Source: QZKY01 sp963666295 (GTDB lineage Bacteria; Pseudomonadota; Gammaproteobacteria; Burkholderiales; Burkholderiaceae_D). From it: 64,000 nt of DNA. Below are positions 1-7,733 of this stretch, piece by piece. The first letter of the stretch is position 1. Every line of letters starts with the position of its first letter. A program made the position numbers and the translations under genes. Under the pieces are notes generated by a model. That model was given only the letters and a program-made list of their open reading frames with translations, ran no database searches and was not told the DNA's origin. The stretch is from assembly GCA_963666295.1 (NCBI GenBank), contig OY762707.1, forward strand, positions 1,612,001-1,676,000, in the 5' to 3' direction.

Positions 1-353
1 AATCGGACGACGCCTGATTTGGTGTCATATTCAATGCGCTCGGCTTGTCCTTTGATCCAGCGGTCGGGGCCACCATCGCGCTGTTGCTGGAATAGCGCAG
101 GTTTGCCAAAGACCGTTCCATATTGATAGCCTGACTGGTCTTGCCTGACAAGCATTTTTTCACCCTCGATTTTAAGCGTGCCGCGTGTTAGCAGTACCTT
201 TCCTATGAAGGTGTTTTCCTGCTTCAAGTCTTCATAGCTCATGTGCGCGGCTTCAATGCGCGTTGGCTGCTCTGCGTCAGATTTTAAGGCGTGAGCCGTT
301 AACGTCGAAACAGAGCCAAGTGTGATGAGCAGAAAATAAATGAAACGTTTCAT
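1..353 (-). CDS. lptA: LptA, LPS transport periplasmic protein (partial, C-terminus outside window)
   Basis: The reading frame starts with ATG at 353 and stays open to the window edge, giving about 117 residues. It begins with a signal peptide (MKRFIYFLLITLGSVSTLTA, Ala-x-Ala type end) and continues into an OstA/LptA-type beta-jellyroll with the usual phrases 'PTRIEAAHM', 'GKVLLTRGTLKI' and 'GQAERIEYD'. LptA forms the periplasmic bridge that carries lipopolysaccharide from LptC in the inner membrane to LptD/E in the outer membrane. It lies 96 bp downstream of lptC on the same strand, in the usual kdsD-kdsC-lptC-lptA order; lptB would be expected beyond the window. The identification rests on sequence and context together. 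Confidence 0.9.
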   Translation of the reverse strand, partial: MKRFIYFLLITLGSVSTLTAHALKSDAEQPTRIEAAHMSYEDLKQENTFIGKVLLTRGTLKIEGEKMLVRQDQSGYQYGTVFGKPALFQQQRDGGPDRWIKGQAERIEYDTKSGVVR

Positions 354-449
354 GGCATCGCCTAATTGGAAGCAGGAGCGTTAAACAATCCTCAAGTTTC
401 AGAATTGTCCGGTTTTCAACGCGGTTGTTAGGATGAATCGCAGGAAATC

Positions 450-1046
450 TTACTCCTGATCAAGGGGTGTTAACTTTATTTTTACCTGATTCAGTATGCG
501 CAGTTCTCGGGTTGCGTTATTGGCAATCAAGCCAACGCCTTTCAAGGTTGAGTTGCCGTGAGTGATTGTCACTGGCTTGTCCGTTTTGAGAATGTCTTCG
601 TCAAGAAGCATTAACAGATATTCACTTGTCAGTTGAAGTGCGCTTGAATCGGCAATGGCGTCGCGGCTAAATTTAACTTTTCCGTACAAGTGTAATTTTG
701 AGTTGTCATCCGCCAGTATGGCGCGCTGGGAAACCAGCGTTTGTTTGGGGGCGCCTTCATCCAAACTCTTCACAATCGGGTGCTCGATATGCAGCGTTCC
801 TTTTTGTGGGAAGTGGGTCATTTTTTCGCCATGAATATGGTAGCGTGGCTGTCCTTTTGCGGACATCTTGACAAAATTGAAGTTTTCAACGTGATAGTCG
901 GGCATGTTGCGTGAGGATTTCTTTCCATCGCCACTGCCATTTTTTTTGATGACCAGGCTCAACCAATAGCTGCTCAGCGCCAGAAAAATGGCGGTTGAGA
1001 TGACCACCACAAAGCGAAGGCGCTGTCCTGACGCGAGCGTGCTCAT
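450..1046 (-). CDS. lptC: LptC, inner-membrane LPS export protein
   Basis: This 198-residue protein has one N-terminal transmembrane helix (about residues 10-32) followed by a periplasmic domain of the LptC (DUF1239) family. The family phrases 'MPDYHVENFNFVKMSAKGQPRY' region and 'ILADDNSKLHLYGKVKF' are visible. LptC takes LPS from the LptB2FG ABC transporter and hands it to LptA. The start codon overlaps the kdsC stop (ATGA at 1043-1046), so the two genes are translationally coupled. The C-terminus 'LNQVKIKLTPLDQE' is normal for the family. Confidence 0.92.
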   Translation of the reverse strand: MSTLASGQRLRFVVVISTAIFLALSSYWLSLVIKKNGSGDGKKSSRNMPDYHVENFNFVKMSAKGQPRYHIHGEKMTHFPQKGTLHIEHPIVKSLDEGAPKQTLVSQRAILADDNSKLHLYGKVKFSRDAIADSSALQLTSEYLLMLLDEDILKTDKPVTITHGNSTLKGVGLIANNATRELRILNQVKIKLTPLDQE

Positions 1047-1573
1047 GAGAGAAAGGCCGCCAATGCTGCGCTGTAGTTGCCTTGCGCACGCAGGATCAGG
1101 TCACAAATTTCACGCACGGCACCATTGCCACCACCTGCTTGCGAGACATAATGTACGCGCGATTTAACTTCGGGGTGTCCGTTGACAACGCTGGCGGCAA
1201 AGCCAACCCGGGTTAGCACTGGCAAGTCGATGAGGTCGTCACCAGCGAAACCGCACGCTGTTGCGTTTAGACCGGTTTTCTCCAGCAATTGCTTAAAGGC
1301 TGCCAGCTTGTCATGCACACCTTGTTTGACATGATGAATGCCCAAATCACTGGCGCGACGCGCAACAATGGGCGACTGGCGGGCGGTAATGATAGCTGTT
1401 TCTACGCCAGATTCCTGCAGCAATCGGATGCCGAGTCCATCATGTACGTGAAAGCGCTTGATGATCTCGCCGTCATGACTGAAATGCAAGCCTCCGTCCG
1501 TCAGAACGCCATCGACATCAAAAATCATCATCCGAATGTGCGCCGCGCGTTTGAGCGATTCGCTGTACATCAA
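1043..1573 (-). CDS. kdsC: KdsC, 3-deoxy-D-manno-octulosonate 8-phosphate phosphatase
   Basis: This 176-residue HAD-superfamily phosphatase has the nucleophile motif 'MIFDVDGVLTDGG' near residues 16-28 and the distal 'GFAGDDLIDLPVL' motif that binds Mg2+. KdsC removes phosphate from KDO-8-P to give KDO, the inner-core sugar of LPS. The length matches the family (E. coli 188). It is coupled by 4-nt overlaps to kdsD upstream and lptC downstream, so the three genes form one operon. Confidence 0.94.
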   Translation of the reverse strand: MMYSESLKRAAHIRMMIFDVDGVLTDGGLHFSHDGEIIKRFHVHDGLGIRLLQESGVETAIITARQSPIVARRASDLGIHHVKQGVHDKLAAFKQLLEKTGLNATACGFAGDDLIDLPVLTRVGFAASVVNGHPEVKSRVHYVSQAGGGNGAVREICDLILRAQGNYSAALAAFLS

Positions 1574-2589
1574 ATCACCTTGGCGTTTGTCAGGTCATGG
1601 ATGTGAAGCGCGCCGACTAGCTTGCCTTCAGCATCTGCAACCAGCAATTGGTTGACACGGTATTGTTCCATCATGCTGACGGCTTCGACTGCAAGCTGGT
1701 TGGGGCCTATGCAACGTGGGTTGTGGCTCATCACATCGCCAATGCTTAAACGTCTGTAATCCTGCGCGTCTTCGAACAGGCGGCGCAAGTCGCCATCGGT
1801 GAAGATGCCCACGACATGGCGCTGTTCATCCACGATGGCGGTCATCGCGATGCCTTTATTCGTGATCTCCAGCAGGGCGGCAGAAAGCGGGGTGTCGGGT
1901 GTGACCATCGGAATCGCATCATTCTTGCGCATAATGTCGCGTACATGCGTCAGCAAGCGGCGACCCAGTGCACCACCCGGATGCGAGCGCGCAAAGTCCT
2001 CTTCCAGAAAGCCTTTGGCATCCAGTAGCGAAATGGCTAAGGCATCACCGAGGGCGAGTGTGGCGGTGGTACTGGCGGTGGGCGCCAGGTTTAGCGTGCA
2101 CGCTTCCTGTTCCACCTTGACGTCGAGGTGGACGTCGGCCAGTTGTCCCAGGCCGGAATAAGCATTGCCCGTCATCGCAATCAGTTTTCCGCCCATGCGC
2201 TTGATGATAGGCACGATCGAAATCAGCTCAGCGGCTTCACCCGAGTAGGAAATGGCAATAAACACATCCTTGCCCTTGATCATGCCCAGATCGCCGTGTG
2301 CCGCTTCCGCGGGGTGGATAAAAAAGGCTGGCGTGCCGGTTGAGGATAGCGTCGCGGCAATCTTGCGGGCGATATGCCCTGATTTGCCGATGCCGGAAAC
2401 GACAACACGTCCCGAGCATTCAAGCAGGATTGATACGGCTTTGGACAGGCTTCCACTACTGTCGTTGGCGATGCGCTGTTTCAGGGTCAGAAGCGCATCG
2501 GCCTCAATTTGCAGGGTTTGCAGCGCCACTTCCAGTGAGCGTTGGGGGTCGTATATTTCAGGCATGAATTTTGTTTCAGTTTCGTTCAT
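1570..2589 (-). CDS. kdsD: KdsD, D-arabinose 5-phosphate isomerase
   Basis: The protein is 339 residues from the ATG at 2589 (MNETETKF). The open frame reaches back to 2745, but that would run into the divergent antiporter gene at 2669 and adds residues not seen in the family. A second candidate start is the ATG at 2565 (331 residues; E. coli KdsD is 328). It has an N-terminal SIS sugar-isomerase domain ('VVVSGIGKSGHIARKIAATL', 'AISYSGEAAELI', 'HPGGALGRRLL') followed by two CBS domains. The enzyme converts ribulose-5-P to arabinose-5-P, the first committed step to KDO. Confidence 0.93.
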   Translation of the reverse strand: MNETETKFMPEIYDPQRSLEVALQTLQIEADALLTLKQRIANDSSGSLSKAVSILLECSGRVVVSGIGKSGHIARKIAATLSSTGTPAFFIHPAEAAHGDLGMIKGKDVFIAISYSGEAAELISIVPIIKRMGGKLIAMTGNAYSGLGQLADVHLDVKVEQEACTLNLAPTASTTATLALGDALAISLLDAKGFLEEDFARSHPGGALGRRLLTHVRDIMRKNDAIPMVTPDTPLSAALLEITNKGIAMTAIVDEQRHVVGIFTDGDLRRLFEDAQDYRRLSIGDVMSHNPRCIGPNQLAVEAVSMMEQYRVNQLLVADAEGKLVGALHIHDLTNAKVI

Positions 2590-2668
2590 AGCTGCAGTAT
2601 AAACGAATTCGCATAGCAAGAAGCTTGCCATGTTCGAAAAGCGGCGTAGAAGGTAAAATTGACAAATT

Positions 2669-4675
2669 ATGCATGCTCCTCTTGAACTTACCCTGTTGCT
2701 GTTGTGTAGCGCCGTATTCGGCGTCGTGGTTTTTCGCATGCTCAAGTTACCGCCGATGCTGGGCTATCTGGTGGTCGGCATTCTGGTCGGTCCATTTGCT
2801 TTTGGCCTGGCGGGTGACAGCGGTGCCATGCACACACTCTCCAAGTTTGGCGTGGTGTTCCTGATGTTTTCTATTGGCCTCGAATTCTCTTTCGCCAAAT
2901 TGAATTCGATGCGCAGACTGGTTTTCGGTTTAGGTCTGTCGCAGGTGGTGCTGTCGATTGCAGTAGTCATGGGATTGTGTTTGCTGGGCGCGTATCTGTT
3001 GCCGAAAATGGCGACCATCCGTTGGCAATCTGCCTTTGCAATGGGCGCGGCGATGGCCATGTCTTCAACGGCGATCGTGTCCAAGCTGCTCAGCGAAAGA
3101 ATGGAACTGGAAACCGATCACGGTCGTCGCATCTTCGGTGTCTTGCTGTTTCAGGATCTGGCGTTGGTGCCGCTGATGATTCTGGTGCCTGCACTCGCCA
3201 GAAATCCCGATGATTTGCCCCTGACGCTGACCCTTGCGTTTGGCAAGGCTATCGTTGCGATGGTGCTCTTGTTATACGTTGGCAAGAAGCTGATGCGCAG
3301 CTGGTTCAATGTGGTTGCCAAGCAACGATCTCAAGAGCTGTTCATGTTGAACCTGTTGCTGATTACGCTCGGCGCGGCCTGGATTACCGAAAGTGCCGGC
3401 CTGTCCCTGGAGTTGGGTGCCTTCATTGCCGGGATGCTGATTGCTGAAACGCAATACAAGCATCAGGTTGAGGTGGATATTCAATCTTTCCGCGATGTCT
3501 TGCTCGGTCTGTTTTTTATTACGATCGGGATGTTGCTGAATATTCAGTTGGTACTGGAAAACTGGTGGATCGTCCTTTTGCTGCTGGTAGGGCCGATTGT
3601 GTTCAAGCTTGGTTTAATCACGGCACTTTCCAGGTTCTTTGGTGCGCCTTTTGGCGTTAGTTTACGCACCGGTCTCGCGTTGGCACAAGCGGGTGAGTTT
3701 GGCTTTGTCTTGCTGAATCAGGCGGGGGGGCTGAATCTGGTTGACCCCTTGTTCGTGCAGGTGATCCTGGCTTCGATGGTGCTGTCCATGTTTGTTGCGC
3801 CTTTCCTGATTGCGCAGTCGGATCGCATTGTGATGAAACTTTCTGCGAGTGAATGGATGATGCAATCGCTGGCACTGACCAATATTGCCAGCCGGACGAT
3901 GGCGACGGAGCAGCATGTCATCATTGCGGGTTTCGGGCGTACGGGGCAAAGTGTGGCGCAACTGCTCGAAGATCAGAATGTGCCTTATCATGCGCTAGAA
4001 CTCGACCCTGGAAAGGTCAGCGAAGCCGGTATTGCGGGTGCCAATGTGTCTTACGGTGATGCCGGGCGTCGCGAAAGCCTGGTTGCTGCGGGCATCCACC
4101 GTGCTGCCGCCATGGTGATCACGTTTTCCGGTGTGCATGAAGCAGCTCGAATCATGCATTTTGCGCATGAGCTGGCGCCTGATTTGCCGATCATCGTACG
4201 TAGCAAGGACGGCGATGATTTCGATCAGCTCAAACAGGCGGGGGCAAGTGAGGTGGTGCCGGAGGCCATCGAAAGCAGTATGGTGCTGGCACTGTTTACG
4301 ATGCGCGCTTTGGGGGTTCCTGCCAGACGTGTGGTGCGCGTTATCCAGAAGGCGCGCAAGGAGCGGTATGCCTCTTTGCGCGGTTACTTTCATGGGTCAA
4401 GCGCCGAGCCGGAAGAGGAGACCTTGATGCGATTGCGCTCCGTGACCCTGACAGAAAGCTTGAAAGCCATTGGGCAGCCCGTTAGTGCACTCAATCTGGG
4501 GGACTTAGGCGCGGAAGTGATCGCTGTGCGGCGCGGCAGGAAGCGACTTCCGGCAAAGCCGAACATGACGCTTCAACTCAACGACGTCCTGATTTTGCGC
4601 GGCACAGCCGAAAGTCTGGCCGAGGCGGAACGCGAAGTGCTTGTATGCACTTATGACAAAACCTGGTCGAGATAG
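2669..4675 (+). CDS. Monovalent cation:proton antiporter-2 (CPA2) family protein, KefB/KefC/YbaL-like
   Basis: This 668-residue inner-membrane protein has about 12 predicted transmembrane segments in residues 1-400, including 'SIGLEFSFAKLNSMRRLVFG' and 'ELGAFIAGMLIAET'. These are followed by an RCK/TrkA-N nucleotide-binding domain starting near residue 415 ('IIAGFGRTGQSVAQLLEDQN') and a TrkA-C domain near residues 575-660 ('ITLTESLKAIGQPVSAL'-like region). It exchanges K+ (or another monovalent cation) for protons and is probably gated by ligand binding to the RCK domain. It is divergent from kdsD, and its last 25 bp overlap the convergent uvrA 3' end. KefB, KefC and YbaL cannot be told apart from sequence alone. 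Confidence 0.85.
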   Translation: MHAPLELTLLLLCSAVFGVVVFRMLKLPPMLGYLVVGILVGPFAFGLAGDSGAMHTLSKFGVVFLMFSIGLEFSFAKLNSMRRLVFGLGLSQVVLSIAVVMGLCLLGAYLLPKMATIRWQSAFAMGAAMAMSSTAIVSKLLSERMELETDHGRRIFGVLLFQDLALVPLMILVPALARNPDDLPLTLTLAFGKAIVAMVLLLYVGKKLMRSWFNVVAKQRSQELFMLNLLLITLGAAWITESAGLSLELGAFIAGMLIAETQYKHQVEVDIQSFRDVLLGLFFITIGMLLNIQLVLENWWIVLLLLVGPIVFKLGLITALSRFFGAPFGVSLRTGLALAQAGEFGFVLLNQAGGLNLVDPLFVQVILASMVLSMFVAPFLIAQSDRIVMKLSASEWMMQSLALTNIASRTMATEQHVIIAGFGRTGQSVAQLLEDQNVPYHALELDPGKVSEAGIAGANVSYGDAGRRESLVAAGIHRAAAMVITFSGVHEAARIMHFAHELAPDLPIIVRSKDGDDFDQLKQAGASEVVPEAIESSMVLALFTMRALGVPARRVVRVIQKARKERYASLRGYFHGSSAEPEEETLMRLRSVTLTESLKAIGQPVSALNLGDLGAEVIAVRRGRKRLPAKPNMTLQLNDVLILRGTAESLAEAEREVLVCTYDKTWSR

Positions 4676-7521
4676 CGTCCCGTTACGCTATCTGGATTCT
4701 TGGCGACATTTTCAGGTGTACCGGTGGCGATAATTTGACCGCCGCCTGCACCCCCTTCCGGCCCGAGATCGACTACCCAGTCTGCCGTTTTGATGACATC
4801 CAGATTGTGTTCAATGATCACGATGGTGTTGCCCTGATTGCGCAGGCGATGGATGACGTCTAGCAGCAACTGAATGTCGTGGAAATGCAGGCCGGTAGTG
4901 GGCTCATCCAGAATATAGAGAGTGCGCCCGGTCGCGCGCTTGGAAAGTTCCAGCGCCAGTTTGACGCGCTGTGCTTCGCCGCCGGAGAGCGTGGTCGCGC
5001 TTTGACCCAGACGGATGTAACTCAGGCCAACATCCAGCAAGGTTTGCAGGCGCCGCGCGACCTGCGGCACCGGTTTGAAGAATTCAAAGGCTTCTTCGAC
5101 CGTCATCGCCAGTACGTCGGCAATGGTTTTCCCTCGATATTGAATCTCCAGCGTCTCCCGGTTATAGCGCAAACCGTGGCAAACATCGCAGGGTACGTAT
5201 ACGTCCGGCAGGAAATGCATTTCGACTTTTAAGACGCCATCACCCTGGCAGGCTTCGCAGCGCCCTCCTTTGACATTGAAGGAGAATCGGCCCGGTGTAT
5301 AGCCGCGTTCGCGAGAAGCGGGGACGTTTGAAAACAGATCGCGAATCGGCGTGAACATGCCGGTGTAGGTCGCCGGATTCGAGCGTGGCGTGCGGCCAAT
5401 CGGTGACTGGTTGACCGAAATGACCTTGTCAAAATGCTCGAGCCCATCAATAGAGGTGTGGGCATCTGGTTCTGCCTGCGCGCGATGAATACGGTGTGCT
5501 GCCGCCAGATAAAGCGTGTCATTGACCAGGGTAGACTTGCCCGAGCCAGAAACGCCAGTGACGCAGGTCATGAGGCCAACCGGCAAATTGAGCGTCACAT
5601 TTTTCAGGTTGTTGCCAGAAGCGCCTTCGATTACCAGCTGGCGTTCGGCATCGAAGGGCATGCGGTTTTTTGGCACCTCGATTCGACGCTCGCCTTTCAG
5701 ATATTGGGCAGTCAGCGATTCCTCGCAGGTGAGGATGTCATCCAGCGTGCCTTGCGCGACCACGCGCCCACCATGAACGCCTGCACCGGGCCCCATGTCG
5801 ACGATGTGGTCCGCGGTGCGGATGGCTTCTTCATCATGTTCGACCACAAGGACGCTGTTGCCCAGATCGCGTAAATGTTTCAGTGTGCCGATCAGCCGAT
5901 CATTGTCGCGCTGGTGCAGGCCGATTGAGGGTTCATCCAGTACGTACATCACGCCAGTCAGCCCGCTGCCGATTTGCGATGCCAGCCGGATGCGCTGGGC
6001 TTCGCCGCCGGAGAGCGTGTCGGCGCTGCGGTCGAGCGAAAGATAATTCAAGCCGACATTATTCAGGAAGCTCAGGCGCGACGTGATTTCGCGGATGACG
6101 CGTGTTGCGATTTCTTTCTTCGCGCCAGTCAGTTCCAGTTGCTCAAAAAAGGCCAGAGATTCGGCCAGTGGCAGTGCAGAAACTTCATAAATGGCCCGCT
6201 GTTGCGCGCCCTCGCCGATTTTGACGAAGCGTGCTTCCACGCGCAGGCGTGCGCCGTGACAGGATGGGCAGGTTTTCTGGTTAATGTATTTGGCCAGTTC
6301 TTCGCGCACCGCCATCGAATCCGTTTCGCGGTAACGGCGGCGCAGATTGTGGACTACGCCCTCGAAGCTGTGCTGGCGCACGGAATATACGCCGCGCTCG
6401 CTCAGGTAGTTGAACGGGATGGCTTCGCGGCCGGAGCCGTACAGGACGACTTGTTGTGCCTTTTCGGGCAATTCCTCGAACGGTGTGTCGATGTCGAAAT
6501 CGTAATGCGTGGCCAGGCTGCTCAGAATCTGGAAATAAAACTGGTTGCGCCGATCCCAGCCTTTGATGGCACCGCTGGCGAGCGAAAGACCAGGGAAAGC
6601 GACGATGCGCTTTGGGTCAAAGAATTCAATGTGCCCTAAGCCATCGCATTCCTGGCAGGCACCCATCGGGTTGTTGAAAGAAAACAGGCGCGGTTCCAGT
6701 TCTTGCAGCGCATAGCCGCAGACGGGACACGCAAATTTGTTGGAAAAAAGGTGTTCTTCGCCGGTGTCCATTTCAACGGCCAATGCACGGCCATCAGCAA
6801 GACGCAGCGCGGTTTCGAAACTTTCTGCCAGACGTTGCTTGACGTCGTCGTTGACGCGCAAACGGTCCACCACGATATCGATCGTGTGTTTTTCGGTTTT
6901 CTTCAGCGTGGGCAAGTCATCTGTTTCGACGATCTTTGCTTCACGCACGCCACTTTGCACGCGAAAGCGCACGAAGCCTTGCGCCTGCATCTGGTCGAAC
7001 AGCTCAAGGTGCTCGCCCTTGCGGTTGGCGACCACGGGTGCCATGATCATCAGACGTGTGCCTTCGGGCAAGGCCATGACGGCGTCCACCATCTGCGAGA
7101 CCGACTGCGCTGCCAGCGGCTTGTCCGGGTGTTCCGGGCAGTAGGGCGTACCGACGCGCGCATACAGCAGGCGCAGATAATCGTGAATTTCGGTGACGGT
7201 GCCGACGGTCGAGCGCGGGTTGTGCGAGGTGGCTTTTTGCTCGATAGAGATAGCCGGTGAAAGCCCTTCGATCAGGTCCACATCCGGCTTGTCCATCATT
7301 TGCAGGAACTGGCGCGCGTAGGCAGACAATGATTCCACATAGCGGCGTTGTCCTTCGGCGTACAGGGTGTCAAAAGCGAGTGACGACTTGCCAGAGCCAG
7401 AAAGCCCGGTAATGACGATGAGCTTGTTGCGCGGCAGATCCAGACTGATGTTTTTCAGGTTGTGTGTACGCGCACCCCGAATACGAATTTCTTCCCGATT
7501 GTGCTCCCGAAGTTGTTCCAT
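4651..7521 (-). CDS. uvrA: UvrA, excinuclease ABC subunit A
   Basis: This 956-residue protein has two ABC ATPase modules. The first Walker A is 'GLSGSGKSS' at residues 39-47, with the Q-loop zinc region 'CPVCGYAL' and 'CPSCHGARL'. The signature 'LSGGEAQRIRLASQ', the second Walker A 'GVSGSGKSTLV', the C-terminal zinc finger ('CEACQGDG', 'CDVCHGLRYN') and a second signature follow. UvrA scans DNA for bulky lesions and loads UvrB in nucleotide excision repair. The ATG at 7521 has a GGAA Shine-Dalgarno-like stretch just upstream. A TATGAT -10-like hexamer lies about 50 bp before the start on this strand; no canonical LexA box was found. Confidence 0.97.
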   Translation of the reverse strand: MEQLREHNREEIRIRGARTHNLKNISLDLPRNKLIVITGLSGSGKSSLAFDTLYAEGQRRYVESLSAYARQFLQMMDKPDVDLIEGLSPAISIEQKATSHNPRSTVGTVTEIHDYLRLLYARVGTPYCPEHPDKPLAAQSVSQMVDAVMALPEGTRLMIMAPVVANRKGEHLELFDQMQAQGFVRFRVQSGVREAKIVETDDLPTLKKTEKHTIDIVVDRLRVNDDVKQRLAESFETALRLADGRALAVEMDTGEEHLFSNKFACPVCGYALQELEPRLFSFNNPMGACQECDGLGHIEFFDPKRIVAFPGLSLASGAIKGWDRRNQFYFQILSSLATHYDFDIDTPFEELPEKAQQVVLYGSGREAIPFNYLSERGVYSVRQHSFEGVVHNLRRRYRETDSMAVREELAKYINQKTCPSCHGARLRVEARFVKIGEGAQQRAIYEVSALPLAESLAFFEQLELTGAKKEIATRVIREITSRLSFLNNVGLNYLSLDRSADTLSGGEAQRIRLASQIGSGLTGVMYVLDEPSIGLHQRDNDRLIGTLKHLRDLGNSVLVVEHDEEAIRTADHIVDMGPGAGVHGGRVVAQGTLDDILTCEESLTAQYLKGERRIEVPKNRMPFDAERQLVIEGASGNNLKNVTLNLPVGLMTCVTGVSGSGKSTLVNDTLYLAAAHRIHRAQAEPDAHTSIDGLEHFDKVISVNQSPIGRTPRSNPATYTGMFTPIRDLFSNVPASRERGYTPGRFSFNVKGGRCEACQGDGVLKVEMHFLPDVYVPCDVCHGLRYNRETLEIQYRGKTIADVLAMTVEEAFEFFKPVPQVARRLQTLLDVGLSYIRLGQSATTLSGGEAQRVKLALELSKRATGRTLYILDEPTTGLHFHDIQLLLDVIHRLRNQGNTIVIIEHNLDVIKTADWVVDLGPEGGAGGGQIIATGTPENVAKNPDSVTGRYLDQVLS

Positions 7522-7733
7522 TTCCGGCTTTCCGTTTCATGATATCCACCCTGTGCAAGGTACACAGGACAACCCGCTATCATAGCCGATACGAAATGTT
7601 TTCACAGGAACGCGACGAAACCGTTTGCAGGCTGGGCGTTGAGCTCCATTGTTGTGCTGGTGAGTATTGTTGTTTCGTTAATACTGGTTTTGCTCACCTG
7701 TCCAGATGGGGAAGACGAAAAACCAGGCGAGTT

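Noticed and set aside
7551..7567. LexA-like palindrome CTGT-N9-ACAG before uvrA
   Set aside because: The spacing is 9 rather than 8 bases and the centre lacks the AT-rich core of SOS boxes, so I do not call it a LexA site.
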